Shown piece after piece: positions 10,815 to 22,171 of a stretch of DNA of 64,000 nt. The notes under the pieces are model-generated. The model was not told the origin of the DNA, did no database searches, and saw only the letters and a program-made list of their open reading frames with translations. Each line of letters starts with the position of its first letter. The stretch's first letter is position 1. The position numbers and the translations under genes are program-made. The stretch is from Bimuria novae-zelandiae CBS 107.79 (lineage: Eukaryota; Ascomycota; Dothideomycetes; Pleosporales; Didymosphaeriaceae), in contig ML976802.1 of the NCBI GenBank assembly GCA_010015655.1, positions 24,131 to 88,130 of the forward strand, written 5' to 3'.

Positions 10815-12046
10815 TCAGATTGTCATCTACTTTGGACGGCGCATGATAGGAGTTGGAGCATCCTCTGCGCTATTTCACGGCTGCTGACCTTGTGGACGCA
10901 TATATCATCAGAGCGCGGGCTGATCTTGGGTATCGCTAACGGGCATGTCATAATCCGCACCGGCACACGAGTTCCGAGGTGCACCGCAAGTGGCACATGA
11001 GGCTTGATACTGTACACATAGCCGAAGCTCACATGACTTAATACGACATACTCGTACCTGATAAAACTCTGCTGCTTGTCCACGTGAATTTAATCTAGGT
11101 GCAATGAGGACAAGCATGTAGTACACACCCATTGTTCCAGTCTCATGCTCCCCAACCGCACGCCTACCCCCCATCACTATGTGTGCATCCCCCCTCCCAC
11201 CTCGCACCCTTTTTGCATCACTAATAATCGAACCATTACCAAGTCGCCATACCCCTACCCCTACACAAGCACGACTTTGTTTTACCATCCATCCGCCGCC
11301 CATACTCCCATCATTCCCACTTTCCCCTCCCCGCTCTTAAACCTCCTACCCTTTCTCTATCCCACTTCTTCGCATACCTACCGATTCACCCGCCAATACA
11401 GCATCGAGCCTGTACCTAAACCTAAGTACGACCATTGTAACACACCTCCATACATCCCTCCAACAACCACCCCCTCTCCAAACATCCCATCGACAGGCCG
11501 GCCGGGCGCGTGCCAATCCGCTCCTATTCAAGCATCTTCATCCAAACTACAGAACCTCATCTCCTCGTCTGCCTTATGGCCGACATGGCACGAGCAACTC
11601 GTGCATCGATAACGTGACCAGAACCGTGCCACTATTCTAGAAGCTCTAAGTTAGAGGAGGCATTATTAGTATTAAGATGTTAAGACCGGTGAGTACATGT
11701 TTGAACAAGAGTTTGACGCTATATTGCATGTCTGGATCATTCAAAGTTCTATTGGAAATGCAGTCCCGACTTGTTGGGGATGACAAAGATAAATAGTTAG
11801 AGGGAAATCACTTTGCGCAGCATCAAAGCAGCCTTCAACGGATACACTGTTCCCCTCCCAGTCGTAAGGGCGAAAGCCTGGGTGTGTGCTCAATTGGAAG
11901 AGTGCACTATGCTCACCTTGAAGGTACATAACTAGCGAGGGATGGTTGTCCATAACCTACATTCTGGCATTGAAACTTACAGGAAGATTCGGCAAAAAAA
12001 AAAACCCCCCCCCGTAACCCCGCAATTGGGCTCGATGATTGAATTT
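10815..12046. other. Intergenic region with a pyrimidine-rich tract
   Basis: No convincing gene. From about 11145 to 11520 the plus strand is strongly C- and T-rich (runs such as CCCCTACCCCTACAC), which makes long but meaningless open frames. At 11995-12010 ten A's are followed by nine C's. These low-complexity tracts lead into the minisatellite starting at 12047. Confidence 0.5.
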
Positions 12047-12180
12047 GAGAGGGGTGGGTTGAGAGGGGTGGATTGAGAGGGAGGTTTGAGAGGGAGGTTT
12101 GAGAGGGAGGTTTGAGAGGGAGGTTTGAGAGGGAGGGTTGAGAGGGAGGTTTGGGAGGGAGGGTTGAGAGGGAGGGTTGA
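12047..12180 (+). repeat. 13-bp G-rich minisatellite, about ten units
   Basis: Tandem copies of GAGAGGGAGGTTT run from 12075 to 12178. Variants end in GGGTT, and two leading 14-bp units (GAGAGGGGTGGGTT type) lie at 12047-12074. Each unit carries GGG and GG runs on the plus strand, so a G-quadruplex is possible. The array sits directly before, and partly in frame with, the first readable exon of the following gene. Confidence 0.9.
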
Positions 12181-12181
12181 G

Positions 12182-13013
12182 AACGATCGCTCGACATCGA
12201 TTCAATGTTCCAACAACAATTCCACTATATCCACCAGCAAATACGACTCGGAGCCCGAATGCGGCGATATTACCGTAAAGCTCGCTTCCGTCGCCGATGC
12301 ATACGTGAGGAATTTTGGTGCTGAGCTCGGTAACCAACACTTGCCATACACACAATTGTGACTAAAACATTGCAGAAGCGAAATACTGGCGTTCGCACCT
12401 CTTCCATCCGTTCAACAATGCCGACAGCTCCACGCTCCCATCGAGCAACCTGCCACGCTCCTTTGAATTCGCGCCGTTTAAGGATTCCATATCTGCCTTC
12501 TTACAATCCGAGCCAGGCTTTATGGAATTCTGGAAATCTCGGCTACAACAGGCATTTGATGAAGGAGTGGTACAAGGATTTGCCCCAGGATACTTGCAGG
12601 GTTGTGCGGACACTCAATGGAAGGAAAGGGAGCTTCTTATGCAAGTAAGAGTCCAAGGGCTCTCGGAGAGCTTTCGCGAAAGGGTCGAGTGTGGCTACCA
12701 AGCAGGCTGGAACTTTGGGGAGCAAGATCATTATTTGGGACAACAACGGAATCTATTTCCCTTGAAGGAGGGTTATGAGGGGCTTGAGGAAGGGGACCAA
12801 GATGAAAACAAGATGAAGTTGCTAAGGGAACTAGCTATCAATGGCGATGACCGGAGGTTCGCCCAAGAGCTCAAGAATCTGGAGATCGCCTCATACAGGA
12901 AAGGGGTCATCAAAGATCTAGAGGTCAGAAAAGCATATCAATTAGGGCACGAAAAAGGGTATTTGGAGGCACGGGAAGATATCAAACTTGGATACCAAGA
13001 CGCTAATAATTAG
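12182..13013 (+). CDS. GxxxG-repeat protein (Yae1-like glycine spacing), 5' end unclear
   Basis: Two exons, up to 12329 and 12376-13013, join across a 46-base intron (GTAACC donor, TGACTAA branch, TTGCAG acceptor). The readable part is about 260 residues. Exon 1 reads GDITVKLASVADAYVRNFG; exon 2 starts AKYWRSHLFHPFNNAD. Around the middle, GVVQGFAPGYLQG is a G-x3-G-x3-G-x3-G series, repeated more weakly as GYQAGWNFG and LGHEKGYLEARED. That spacing recalls the deca-GX3 pattern of Yae1/Lto1-type proteins, though I cannot claim orthology. Other sequence is charged and probably helical. No in-frame ATG precedes the first exon: the frame runs back into the 13-bp minisatellite. Either an upstream exon exists, or the repeat has replaced the true start. 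No RIP-type stops are seen. Function not known. Confidence 0.5.
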
Positions 13014-13789
13014 GGCACGTAGCTAGCTACTATGTTTCTAAACCAGAAGGTTTTCGAGCTCGTAAGTAACCTGTCAACCCTCCTCAATTATCCTCCCACC
13101 TAGCGTGAATCTTTCACGTATTACATCGTAGTATGAAAAATCGTGGTATCTTTCTAATAGCTTTTCAAGTGTACGTGTATTTATTCCCAGCTTGTAGTTA
13201 ATGTATAATACACCTGCCACCTTTCCAAACATCCCTTAACCCCGAAATGTGGACTCGAAGTAGTTAGCTTTCTTAGTTAATCCTTGTTCGTCCAGAGAGG
13301 CTAATAGACTCTAGTAAGAAGGGCGACTGTTTCTTCCGGAGTCTATAGGGAGCGACGTAACATTCTGCTTTATTAAAAAATACACTAGACTACATATATC
13401 TTACTGTCTTCTCAACCGTTAATGTGCTAGCTAGTCACTAAGTGTCGGTTCACAGGTAGCAAGGAATAAACAAGTAACTCTCTGTCTTTGGTATCTGGTG
13501 TCTGTCTTGTCTTGTGTGTGTGCTATAATAGTTCTATATACCTTCCTTCCAGTTCTTGTGGATGTGATAGAGTACCAGGTGGTGTGGAGGCAAAGGGGTT
13601 TCGGTATAGTATTAGGTTAACTAGAAGTGAGGGGGTACAGGGGTATGATAGGGTTACACAGTTCCCTTAGTGCGGAAGGCGAGGCTGTGCAGACACTAAG
13701 GGTTATGCAACCAGTAGTTATGCAAGCAATAGAGGCAGTTATGTAGGGATTGTTTACGCAGCCAGCAGTTACGCAAGGGTATTGTCGTT
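13014..13789. other. Gap before the transposon block
   Basis: No gene recognised. Between about 13700 and 13780 a short motif, GTTATGCAA or GTTACGCAA, recurs several times (GTTATGCAACC, GTTATGCAAGC, GTTACGCAAGG). This could be a fragment of an old repeat. Composition moves from ordinary to RIP-like across the gap. Confidence 0.4.
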
Positions 13790-13928
13790 TCCGAAATACT
13801 GTCCCGCCCCACTTTGGCGGATTTTTCTGTTATCGTAGCACTTAGTAATCGGTTCCTCACCAACACTTTCGTACACCTGTTTTGTGAGCGATAAAATGAT
13901 TACACGGAATATTCACCCTAGGTAAACA

Positions 13929-14970
13929 ATGCCGCAGGATCTAGGGAGACCTACTAGGCACCGCCTATAGTAATTACTTATCTAGGCTATTATAGATCGC
14001 GTTAACGATAGGAAAAATAATAAAGCTATCTATAGAGAGCTCAGCGTCGACCCAAAAACAGTACGTAAATACAGGCTTAACCTAAAGGCCTTTAGTAAGC
14101 TAATTAGGCCAAGATACGTACGTCGTGGCAGGCTACCTCTACTTAAGCAATGCCATAGAGACGCGCTGCTTAAGATGCTATATAGCAAGCTAATATCTTA
14201 TATAGATAAGATGCAGGACTTCTTGTACGATAAGTACAACGTTAAGGTATCCCTTATAACTCTAGATAGAGAGCTTAAAGCTATGCAATAGAGTAGGAAG
14301 GCAGCCTTAAAAGTAGCTAAGGAGCATTATAAGGGTCTCTATTAAGCCTTTTAAGCGCGTTACTAGTAAATCTATTAACCTAATTAGATTATCTATTTTA
14401 ATAAGAGCGCTTACAACAAGCGTATAAGGGATTAAAAGTATAATTAGAGTAAAGTTAATATAGCCTGCTACGTTAGCTACTTAGCCAAGCGCTTAGAGAG
14501 GTAGAGCTTACTACTAGCTATAGACGTTAATAGATACCTTACCTATATAATTTTTCAGGGAGCGATTACTGCGGAGCTAATAGAGGACTTTATTACTAAT
14601 TAAGTACTCCTACACTGCAGTCCTTAGCTAGGAAAACGCTTAGTAATAGTCCTTAACAACGCGTCTATCTATTAATTAGTAAGGCTAGCTAATATATGCG
14701 CAGAGGTAGGCGTAATTATAAAGTTTCTACTTCCTTACTTACCTAATATAAATCTAATCGAGTAGATTTTTAAGGCGTTAAAGACCTAGATCTAGCGGCA
14801 TTACTAGGGCGCTAAGGCGTATAATAAATTTAAGTATTTTCTAAAGGAAGCTATATTAAGTGTATACTATAAAAGCTCTGCAGGTAACTTCTTTAGGTAC
14901 TATAGGTAGGCGCTATAGAGGTATTATACTATAATTAATAGTATATATTTAGTATTCGCCGGAGTGGTTT
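13929..14970 (+). pseudogene. Tc1/mariner-type transposase remnant (element A)
   Basis: From ATG 13929 the frame reads MPQDLGRPTRHRL and, after stops, VNDRKNNKAIYRELSVDPKT, a helix-turn-helix DNA-binding region. LPLLKQCHRDALLKML and YNVKVSLITL follow as the second DNA-binding part. The DDE_3 catalytic core is visible as RLVIVLNNASIY, where LDN is expected so the catalytic Asp is now Asn, and as GVIIKFLLPYLPNINLIE, corresponding to the PPYSPDLNPIE box. Many in-frame TAG/TAA codons and the Asp-to-Asn change fit RIP. The 3' end is only approximate. Not functional. Confidence 0.75.
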
Positions 14971-15349
14971 TATACTATCGTTAGTAGTACATAGTTGGAT
15001 ATATTCTATTAGAGTTAGTTTTAGAGATCAGAAATCTAGCACCTGCTATAATATAAATATAATAATCTTATAGTAGTGTAAGGGTAATCTAAGGCTGCTA
15101 AATTAATTACTATTATCTATTTTAGTGTAGCTAGCGTGGTAGTAGAGTTGCAGAGGGTAAGGCGTACGGTAAGCAGATAAGGTAAGAAAGTTGGTGTTTA
15201 ATTATACGAACAAGGTAATCATATCGGGCGATATCTATAGGATATGGCCCGTGCCCTACGCGTTAAAGATAACACCTCTACGCCCTCTGCTCGATCACCT
15301 CTACACGATCACCTCTACACGATCGTCTCTCCGCCCTCTGCCTGAGTAG

Positions 15350-17018
15350 CTCTCAGCTACTATTTCTGCTCATTATCTTGCCGCTGTAGCTCCCTACATG
15401 CCTCTCGATCACTCTCTAAAAGTCCAGGATACTGGAGTTGCCACCAAAATGCCATTTTACGGAGTCGCAGAAGCAGTGCAATTAGCAGCTTAAAATTATC
15501 TTTCTAAATCTTATACGGCATGCCTGTATTAGATCTATCTATTAGCATGTTTAGATCGATCCGCCTGGCCTTAATAACCCTTCTAAATACTATCCTAATC
15601 TCTAGCACCTCTGTAGCTATTGCCTAATCTATCTACTAGTTAAAGAAGTGCCAAGTCTAATATAAGAGCTCCATATTGTTCTTATACGTTAGATCTCTCC
15701 ATGTTAGATCTTTCCACGCTAGCGCTGGCACGCTTAGAGCACTCGTAGAGCTAATAGCAGGCGCTACAGGTATAGGTGCCTACCGTGCAAGTAGCTAACT
15801 TTATACTAACTAACTAACAGACAGCGCGCTGGCAGCAATCGCGCTTATAAAGCTATTCGCTATAAATATAAACGTAGACGCTAAGCCCTATTACGCCTTC
15901 TCCTTTGCCTTCTCTTTCGCCTTTAGGTCCCTCGCTGTACGCAGAGCAAGGCGTATAGTATCGTCTGGCACGTCAACGCTGCACCTCTCGAGGCTAATAT
16001 TGCGCGCCCACATGGCCACAATATTACTACTCACTGGGAAATGGTTCTCAAATTGATCAGGCTGGCCAGGCGTACGCTGGACCCAGCAGACGTACGGGTA
16101 GTTACCACAGTGGGTATCCTGGCACCTCTACTTATCGCGGATAGCTATTAAAGGTCCCTTAGTAACAGCATGGCCAGTAAGGATCTCTAGCAGCTCTTGT
16201 AGCTGCCTTTATATTATAGTAAGTTAAATCTAGCCCTAGGAGCTAGACGAGCCTCTACTACGTTGTTAGCCTATAAGACTAATTACCTCTATAGACTTAG
16301 TAGCAAGCGTCGCGTTAAAGTTAAGATACGTTATATTAATTAAAAACTCCCTTAGGTGCTACGCGTGCTTTATAATATAGATAAAGCTAGTAGCGTCTCT
16401 ACGCTTAAGTAATTACTATAGCTTCTACCTCTCTAGGGTCTTTTGCCTATACGCGCAGCTAGAAACGTCCCTAATTATTACTTTCTATAGTAGAGTTATC
16501 TCTATAGCTAAGTCTTAAGCAACCTTATTTACCTATATCTAAAGCTAACCAGCGTAGTAGTGCTCCGGGATAAACTCTATATCAAATCTTAGCTTATAAA
16601 GCTCCTTTTTAGGACCTATAAAGGCCTGCCAGCGGCAAGTAACATACGGCGACTCTACTTTAGATACCCTAGTAGCTAATTTTAGCTTATCTTCCTAAGT
16701 TTCTCCCTGCGTAGGGTTGCTAATTAGATTAGATATACATCCGCTAGGCGGGTTACTAGGCAGGTTATTAGGTAGATTACTAGATAATAAAATTGCTAGC
16801 AATAGCTACGCAGACGGAGGCTTAATATCCTAATTAAGGCTAACTAGATTAGATATAGCGTTGCCTTCTGCTAGAGGAGGAGCCTTCTTAGATACTTTTC
16901 TTTATAACTTAGCACCTTTAGTAGCTACTGCAGGCGCCCAGCGCGCACGTTTTAAAGGATTTTAACCCCTATTAAATGGCTAGGTAGCTATACGCTTACG
17001 TTGACTACGCGGCGGCAT
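15350..17018 (-). pseudogene. Accessory protein of the two-gene transposon (element A copy)
   Basis: A gene converges on the transposase from ATG 17018 (MPPRSQRKRIAT, a basic start). A central motif C-x4-C-x6-C-W-V has cysteine codons at 16122-16124, 16107-16109 and 16086-16088. It is followed by FENHFPVSSNIVAMWARNI and a lysine-rich helix (LKAKEKAKEKA). After further RIP stops a C-terminal block reads TWHFFN at about 15639-15655, then ARRIDLNMLIDRSN and GMPYKI. The same cysteine motif and FFN block occur in the accessory gene of element C, so this is a shared protein family carried by two different transposons. I do not recognise it as a named family. The cysteines suggest zinc binding and the basic ends suggest nucleic-acid contact; both are inference. 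Confidence 0.6.
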
Positions 17019-18757
17019 AATATAGGTATTAATACAAGGTGAATATTCGCTGTAATTATTGTTTTACTAACAAATTAGGTGATAGAAAATATTTTCCGGG
17101 AAGCTGGGTCCACTTCAGCTGCCCGAAGTGGGGCGGGACGGTATTTCGGAGAGTACTAATAACGTGTCCGTGCGCGTGCCGAGCCACTTCGCGTGACGAG
17201 CCACCCAACACCATAATAGCTTATGCAAGAATGAGGCTGCAGAACCACCTACAAACAATATTATTATAAGATTTTCTACTAGGGTAGTTAATCGATAGCT
17301 GCGATTAATTTGCACTACTTAAATCTATCTAGAAGCTTAACGTCGCGGCCGCTACGTGTAGATTTGCTTGGGGCAGCAGATGCGCCCTCTGAGGCCTCCC
17401 CAACATCTGTAGCATTAATAACACGTTTTGGACGCTTTCTGCTCTGTGTAGATGGCTAAGAAGCCTTTCTCTTACACCTTTAGGATAGTTATAGAGCTTT
17501 TTCTGCGTCGCGGGCAGACTTCTAGGCAGCGCGCTAAGCTACCTTTTTAGCCCTCTCCTTCTCCTTCGCCTTCTTAGCTGCCTCTCGCGCATCACGCTTT
17601 TCCTGCTGCATTTTCTCCTTATATAGCTTAGCTACCTTCTTTAGCTCTGCTATTTTTGCTTTTTAAAGCTACTGCTACTTATTCTCTTATTCCTTAATAG
17701 ATTAATAAACACGTGCCTCCCTTACCTTCCTTAGTAACTATAAAATAGCCCTACTCTAATACTCCTAGCGCTATTAAAGATCTAAAGTTTTACCCTTTTT
17801 TCTACGCTTCTCCTTAATAGATAGTGCCTGCTTAATCCTATCTATCTCATGCTTAAGTAGCTTATTTTAGATAGATAGGTGGTGGAGCGATTAACGAAGC
17901 TTCTTTATATCTTAACTACCCTAATCCTTTACTACTAATTGTACAAGCCTATCCATCTTTCTCCAGTCATGATCGCTAAGCCCTGATAAGGAGTTATCGC
18001 CTAATTCTTGATCCTGGGCGAACCTATCCAGGATAGGATTAGGATCAGGTAGCTTAGTTAGTTAATTAGTTAGTATTTATTTTTTATCTAGTTAATAGGG
18101 ATTAAGTCTACCATCTCGCCTCCTAAAGGGCATATACAACGTGCTAAGCTATAGAATTATAGTACTAATATACTACCTTAGAAAGCATTTCTTGCCTGCG
18201 CGGGTATTACTACTATTTTAAGCTATAGCTCCCCTTCCTGTTAGGGAGACTAAGCAGTGTATGTACATTAGGGTAAATCCCTTATATATGTTTAGAGGCA
18301 GTTTAGTGCTGTAAGAAGAAAGAAAAGGAAAGAGTAGATAGATGTAAAGAGCCAGTGCTCTATTAAATCGGAGCCGTGGCTCTGCGCGAGGAGAGCCTTT
18401 GTACTAGGCTTAGCGATGCCTGTGTCGAAGGAGATAGGTGTAGTAGGAAGGCAGAGCCAGGCCTGTCCTTTTTCTTTATCCCTAAGAGTCGTATAATATA
18501 AGGCTAGGCTGGCTACCTTATTTACGTGTTGTGTTAGGTTAGGGACGCTAATAGTTAGTCTTTAGAGAGCTGCGGGTAGCTCTTATTATTATAGATATTA
18601 AGAGCTAGTGCTCTATTAAATCGTGCCATAGCTCTTCGCATAGAGAGCCTTTATATTTAGGCCTAGCAGGTGCCTATATCTTATAAGAGTAAGGAGTGTC
18701 ACGACTATCTCCTTATCTTAGCTATAGTTATGGCCTTTAACTAAACGTGAAAATCTA

Positions 18758-18952
18758 TCGCGTGCAATAATCGGTAGAAATCTTGGCGCCATCGCGAAAT
18801 TCGCGCCCGCCCCCGCCAAACTCCCATACAAATCGTGAATTTGACTATGACGCGTTGATAACGGCCCACCATCCGTAGAATACTCGCCCGTAAGACTTGA
18901 AGCTGTATAAATACGTATATAGGGCTATACTGACGCTTTTTTTTGGTGGAGT
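18758..18952 (+). repeat. Left 195-bp terminal inverted repeat of element C
   Basis: It pairs with 22172-22364. It contains TATAAATA at 18906-18913, about 51 bases before the ATG at 18964, so it probably supplies the promoter of the accessory gene. The matching position in the right repeat reads TGCAAATA. The two repeats differ by a 2-base indel and a few transitions. Confidence 0.85.
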
Positions 18953-18963
18953 AGTCCGACAAT

Positions 18964-20920
18964 ATGGCTACTAATCGGCCACAGAGGGCGCGTAGGGCCC
19001 CTTTAAAGCTCACAGAGCAAGCTGCCGTCGCTGGGGTACCCGTACGGGGGCGTAAGACCCAGAAGCAGACTCCATTAACGACCCGTAAGCCTACTAGGGG
19101 GCGTTTAGCGGGTAATAAAGGATTAACGGCGCGCGTACAGCGTAAGAAAGTCTGCTAGGTAGAGTAACTAACGACTAACTTATGCCTTAGTAAAAGTAGC
19201 TATAACAGCTCCTCTAGCGCACCCTACTTAAGTTACTATATAAAGTACTCTAGAAGAGCAGCTAATCGTGCTATAGTTATCGCCGCCGCCGCTATTGCCT
19301 TAGCAGCTATTATAGTAGCCTGAGGGCCTTGAGCCCGCCGTCAACCCGCCCGCGTTGCTGAAGAGGCCTGTCACGCCTCGCGCGCTCCCTCCTACGCTCT
19401 ATCGCTTAGCTAGCATATTGTCGCTGCCGCCACAGCCTGAGTTTGACGTAGAGGTAGACTATAAGCTTATCGTTAATGGCAAGAGCGCCGTTCACCGCGC
19501 TCTAGAGCGACACGATCGCTTTATATAGTGGCTTGATAACGTTAAGAAAGTTATAAACGAGATACTAGAGTAGCTGGAGGCTCGACTAAATGGGCGCGAT
19601 TATAAGATTGAGAGTCGTATAGTAGGCTTTTAAGCGGGTATAAAGACACGAAAAGTCCTAATAACGTTAGCTAACTTTAGCTAGGTGGAGGAGATAAAGC
19701 TTTATAAAGCTATAGACTATTAGGTCTCTAAAACGCCTAGCGTTCGACTTATAGAGGTAAGCGTCGAGGTGCGAGTTAGGTCTAGGGCTCTTAAGAAAGC
19801 CTTTAAGCGTAACTAATTGTTTAACGAGCTATCGTCTGATATAGGTGAAGCAGCAACGCTACTACTAGAGAGGAACTCGCGTCGTTAGTAATAGCTTCTT
19901 AACGAGGCGAGAGCTATACAGCGCGTTAATAGTTTAGCGTTGGCGCAGGACTGGGAGAGACATATCTATAAGCACTAGCTTTATTGTAATAGTGAGTGTA
20001 TAAACTTTGAAAATTGGTGCTAGGTAACGCCTAGCTTCGAACACTACGCTATTGCTGCTGCCGATTCGAAGTCTTAGGCGAACGCGATTATTGCTGGCTA
20101 GGTAGAGCTCTTCGCGCTGCTAGTTACTCTTATAGACTACTGGCGGAGCCCTGCTGGCGGTGGTAACTAGTTAAAGCGTTGGAGAGGCAAGAAGAAGCGT
20201 CGCGATAACTCTAATAGTAATAAGAGCGATGACGAGAAGGAGTTTTAGCGTAACTATTAACTCTGTAAGCGTAAGAGGGAGTAATAGAGAGCTGAGGATG
20301 AGGCTTGCTGGCGCGACGAGAGGCATGAGTTACTTAAGCTCTAGCGCGATGGGGCCTAGCTGCAGTTAAACTTGGGCGTATTTGGCCAGCCAGCCATGCC
20401 AGTGGCTCCTTAGGTAGCTAATCCGCTATATCCTGTGGCTGCTGCTTATCCTTAGGGAGCTCCTCCGTTGCAGCTACAGCAGCTACAACAGTATTACTCG
20501 CCCTTGCCAAGTCAACGTCCGCGTACGCCGGGGAGCGCTCTCGCTATCCCAGTACCGAGTTCGAGCCCTGTAAGCGGCCAGGAAGATACAAGGGCAACTG
20601 TGAGGGACTTTTTCAACTAGCTAGTCGCCTAGTAGCTAGAGGAAGATTGCTACGATTATTAGCAGGCTCAAGAGGTAGCCATATTAGAGAAGTAGACTAT
20701 TAAGGATCTTAAGGAGATGTCTAACGTTAGCGGAGAGCTCTATAAAATCGCGGTTAGTAAACGCTTTAAACTTAAGGATAGAGTCGTCCGGCACCTATAA
20801 GAGGACCTTAAAAAGTTTAAATAGCACTGTAAAGCTGCTGCTGCTGCTGCTACTAGGCTCGTAAATATAGGTTCTAGGGGCGTAGTGGGTGGAGGAGTAG
20901 CTTGCTAAGTTGGTAGAAGA
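18964..20920 (+). pseudogene. Accessory protein of the two-gene transposon (element C copy)
   Basis: ATG 18964 opens a basic N-terminus (MATNRPQRARRAPLKL) ending at the first RIP stop after RVQRKKVC. The frame continues with stops. It has an acidic region EFDVEVDYKLIVNGKSAVHR, then a cysteine motif C-x3-C-x6-C (codons 19985-19987, 19997-19999, 20018-20020) followed by VTPSFEHYAIAAADSKS and ANAII. A lysine-rich stretch (KKKRRDNSNSNKSDDE) and a Pro/Gln-rich linker (about 20370-20560) come next. Last is a C-terminal block DFFN at 20606-20617 with TIKDLKEMSNVSGELYKI and a KLKDRVV helix. The cysteine motif, the H-Y/F segment after it and the FFN block all match the accessory gene of element A. Function unknown, and it is not a transposase. 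Confidence 0.65.
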
Positions 20921-21049
20921 CGCAGAAGTTGGATATTAGATAGGCGATTTTGTTTCACTACGTTACTAGCTCGCTTAGTAGCTATAGTACATGTAAATTT
21001 CCGACTTGACAACTTTAACAGCTCTATTAACAGCTCTACGCTCTACTAC

Positions 21050-22167
21050 CACCCCCACATCTCTCTGCGGGCCTCCAAAAGTCGCTCCTCGCTCTCTATC
21101 CTATACAGGCCATTAGCGGCGTGCTTAAAATGCTTTTTTGCAAACCGATCGCAGCGACTTTCGCGGATAAAGCCCCTTAGGAAGTCGCTAAAGTTGTTAA
21201 ACTACTATTGTACATGGTAGTAGTTACGGCGGATCTAAGCCTTTAAGACGCCAAAGGTGAGCTTAATTAGATTAAAATCTGGCGAATACGGCGGCAGGAA
21301 CCTGACAATATGGCCAGCTTCTTTAATCACCCTTACTACCTCCTAGTTCGTATGAATCGAGATATTATCGAGTACTATAACTATTGGCTTCTGGCCGTAC
21401 GCTGACTAGAGCGTTAGTAAGAGCGAGTCGCAGATCTAATTGAGAAAGTCTTCGTGGCTGTAATAGCCCTCCTTTACGCTAGTACAGGGCAGGTAACCGT
21501 TAATAGTGTACGCTGGAAGAATTGCCCAGGTTTTGCCACGCCGTACGTCCTGGAAGTATCGATTTGTGAAGCCTATTGGGGCGTAGGCCTTATGTTGCCA
21601 GCCAGTCTTCTCGTTGAAGATTGACTCGTCGAGAAACACTAAATCAGCAGCAATAAATTGTCTTATACACCTGCGATAGGCCTCCCGGAGCTCCTCGTTG
21701 CGCAATATAGATATGGGTCGCAGGGCGCGCTCGCTCCACCCACGGTCCTTAATCAGCCGACTAATCGTTGATCGGTGTACTCGAACGCCTCTCTCCATCC
21801 ACAGCCAATATACAATCTCGTCCTGATACATCCAGCCGCTCTGGAAAAGCTCATCGTACAGCGCTTGCTCATCGTCGGGTGATAGTTTACGCGGGCGACC
21901 GAGTACTACGCCAGGTTTGCTGGGCTTGCGGGTGCTCCTATATAGCTTTAAGTTCTGCTCGATTTTGTACACCTTTGATAGCGATATATCCACTGTATTA
22001 GCGATATTGGCATGATGCCAACCGAGTAGTAAAAAGCGATAAATATTAAGTCGACGACGTGGATTAAGGCCATGGCTCTTTATTATAAGCTATTAAGGTA
22101 ATGCTGGCGGGCGACGCGCTTGTGCGGGCGTAAGGGGATAACTACTAACGCTATGGGCTTGAAACAT
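21050..22167 (-). pseudogene. Tc1/mariner transposase of element C (DDE_3), lightly mutated
   Basis: The frame starts at ATG 22167 (MFQAHSVSSYPLTPAQARR), meets TAA TAG after PPALP, then stays open at 21993-21436. The open part has helix-turn-helix sequence LSKVYKIEQNLKLYRSTRK, an A/T-hook-like GRPRKLSPDDEQAL, HRSTISRLIKDRGWSERAL, and the first catalytic Asp in DLVFLDESIFNEKTGW. After one more TAG it has the second Asp in IVIVLDNISIHTN and the third box PPYSPDFNLIKLTF. The third catalytic acid, normally Glu, is Lys (GAG to AAG), a G-to-A change of the RIP kind. The C-terminal part CDRFAKKHFKHAANGLY runs to about 21050. Total about 370 residues, normal for the family. Inactive on three counts. 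Confidence 0.8.
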
Positions 22168-22171
22168 GGAC

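Larger units (their letters stand above)
13790..17150. mobile_element. Two-gene Tc1/mariner-type DNA transposon, RIP-mutated (element A)
   Basis: Inverted repeats bound the element: TCCGAAATACTGTCCCGCCC and onward at 13790-13814 matches, inverted, 17126-17150 with one difference in 25 bases. Length is about 3.36 kb. The left half encodes a Tc1/mariner transposase on the plus strand (from 13929). The right half encodes a second protein on the minus strand (from 17018), so the genes converge. A shared GAATATTCACC lies before both start codons. The interior is dense in TAG and TAA from CAG, CAA and TGG codons. Exact ends and a TA duplication are not certain, because the outermost bases differ between sides. 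Confidence 0.8.

Noticed and set aside
11145..11612. Long plus-strand open frame rich in Pro, Thr, Ser and Tyr
   Set aside because: It reflects a C- and T-rich tract; there is no domain, and the opposite strand is equally open.
13700..13780. Repeated GTTATGCAA-like motifs considered as a CRISPR-like or satellite array
   Set aside because: Spacing is irregular, units are short and degenerate, and the genome is fungal.
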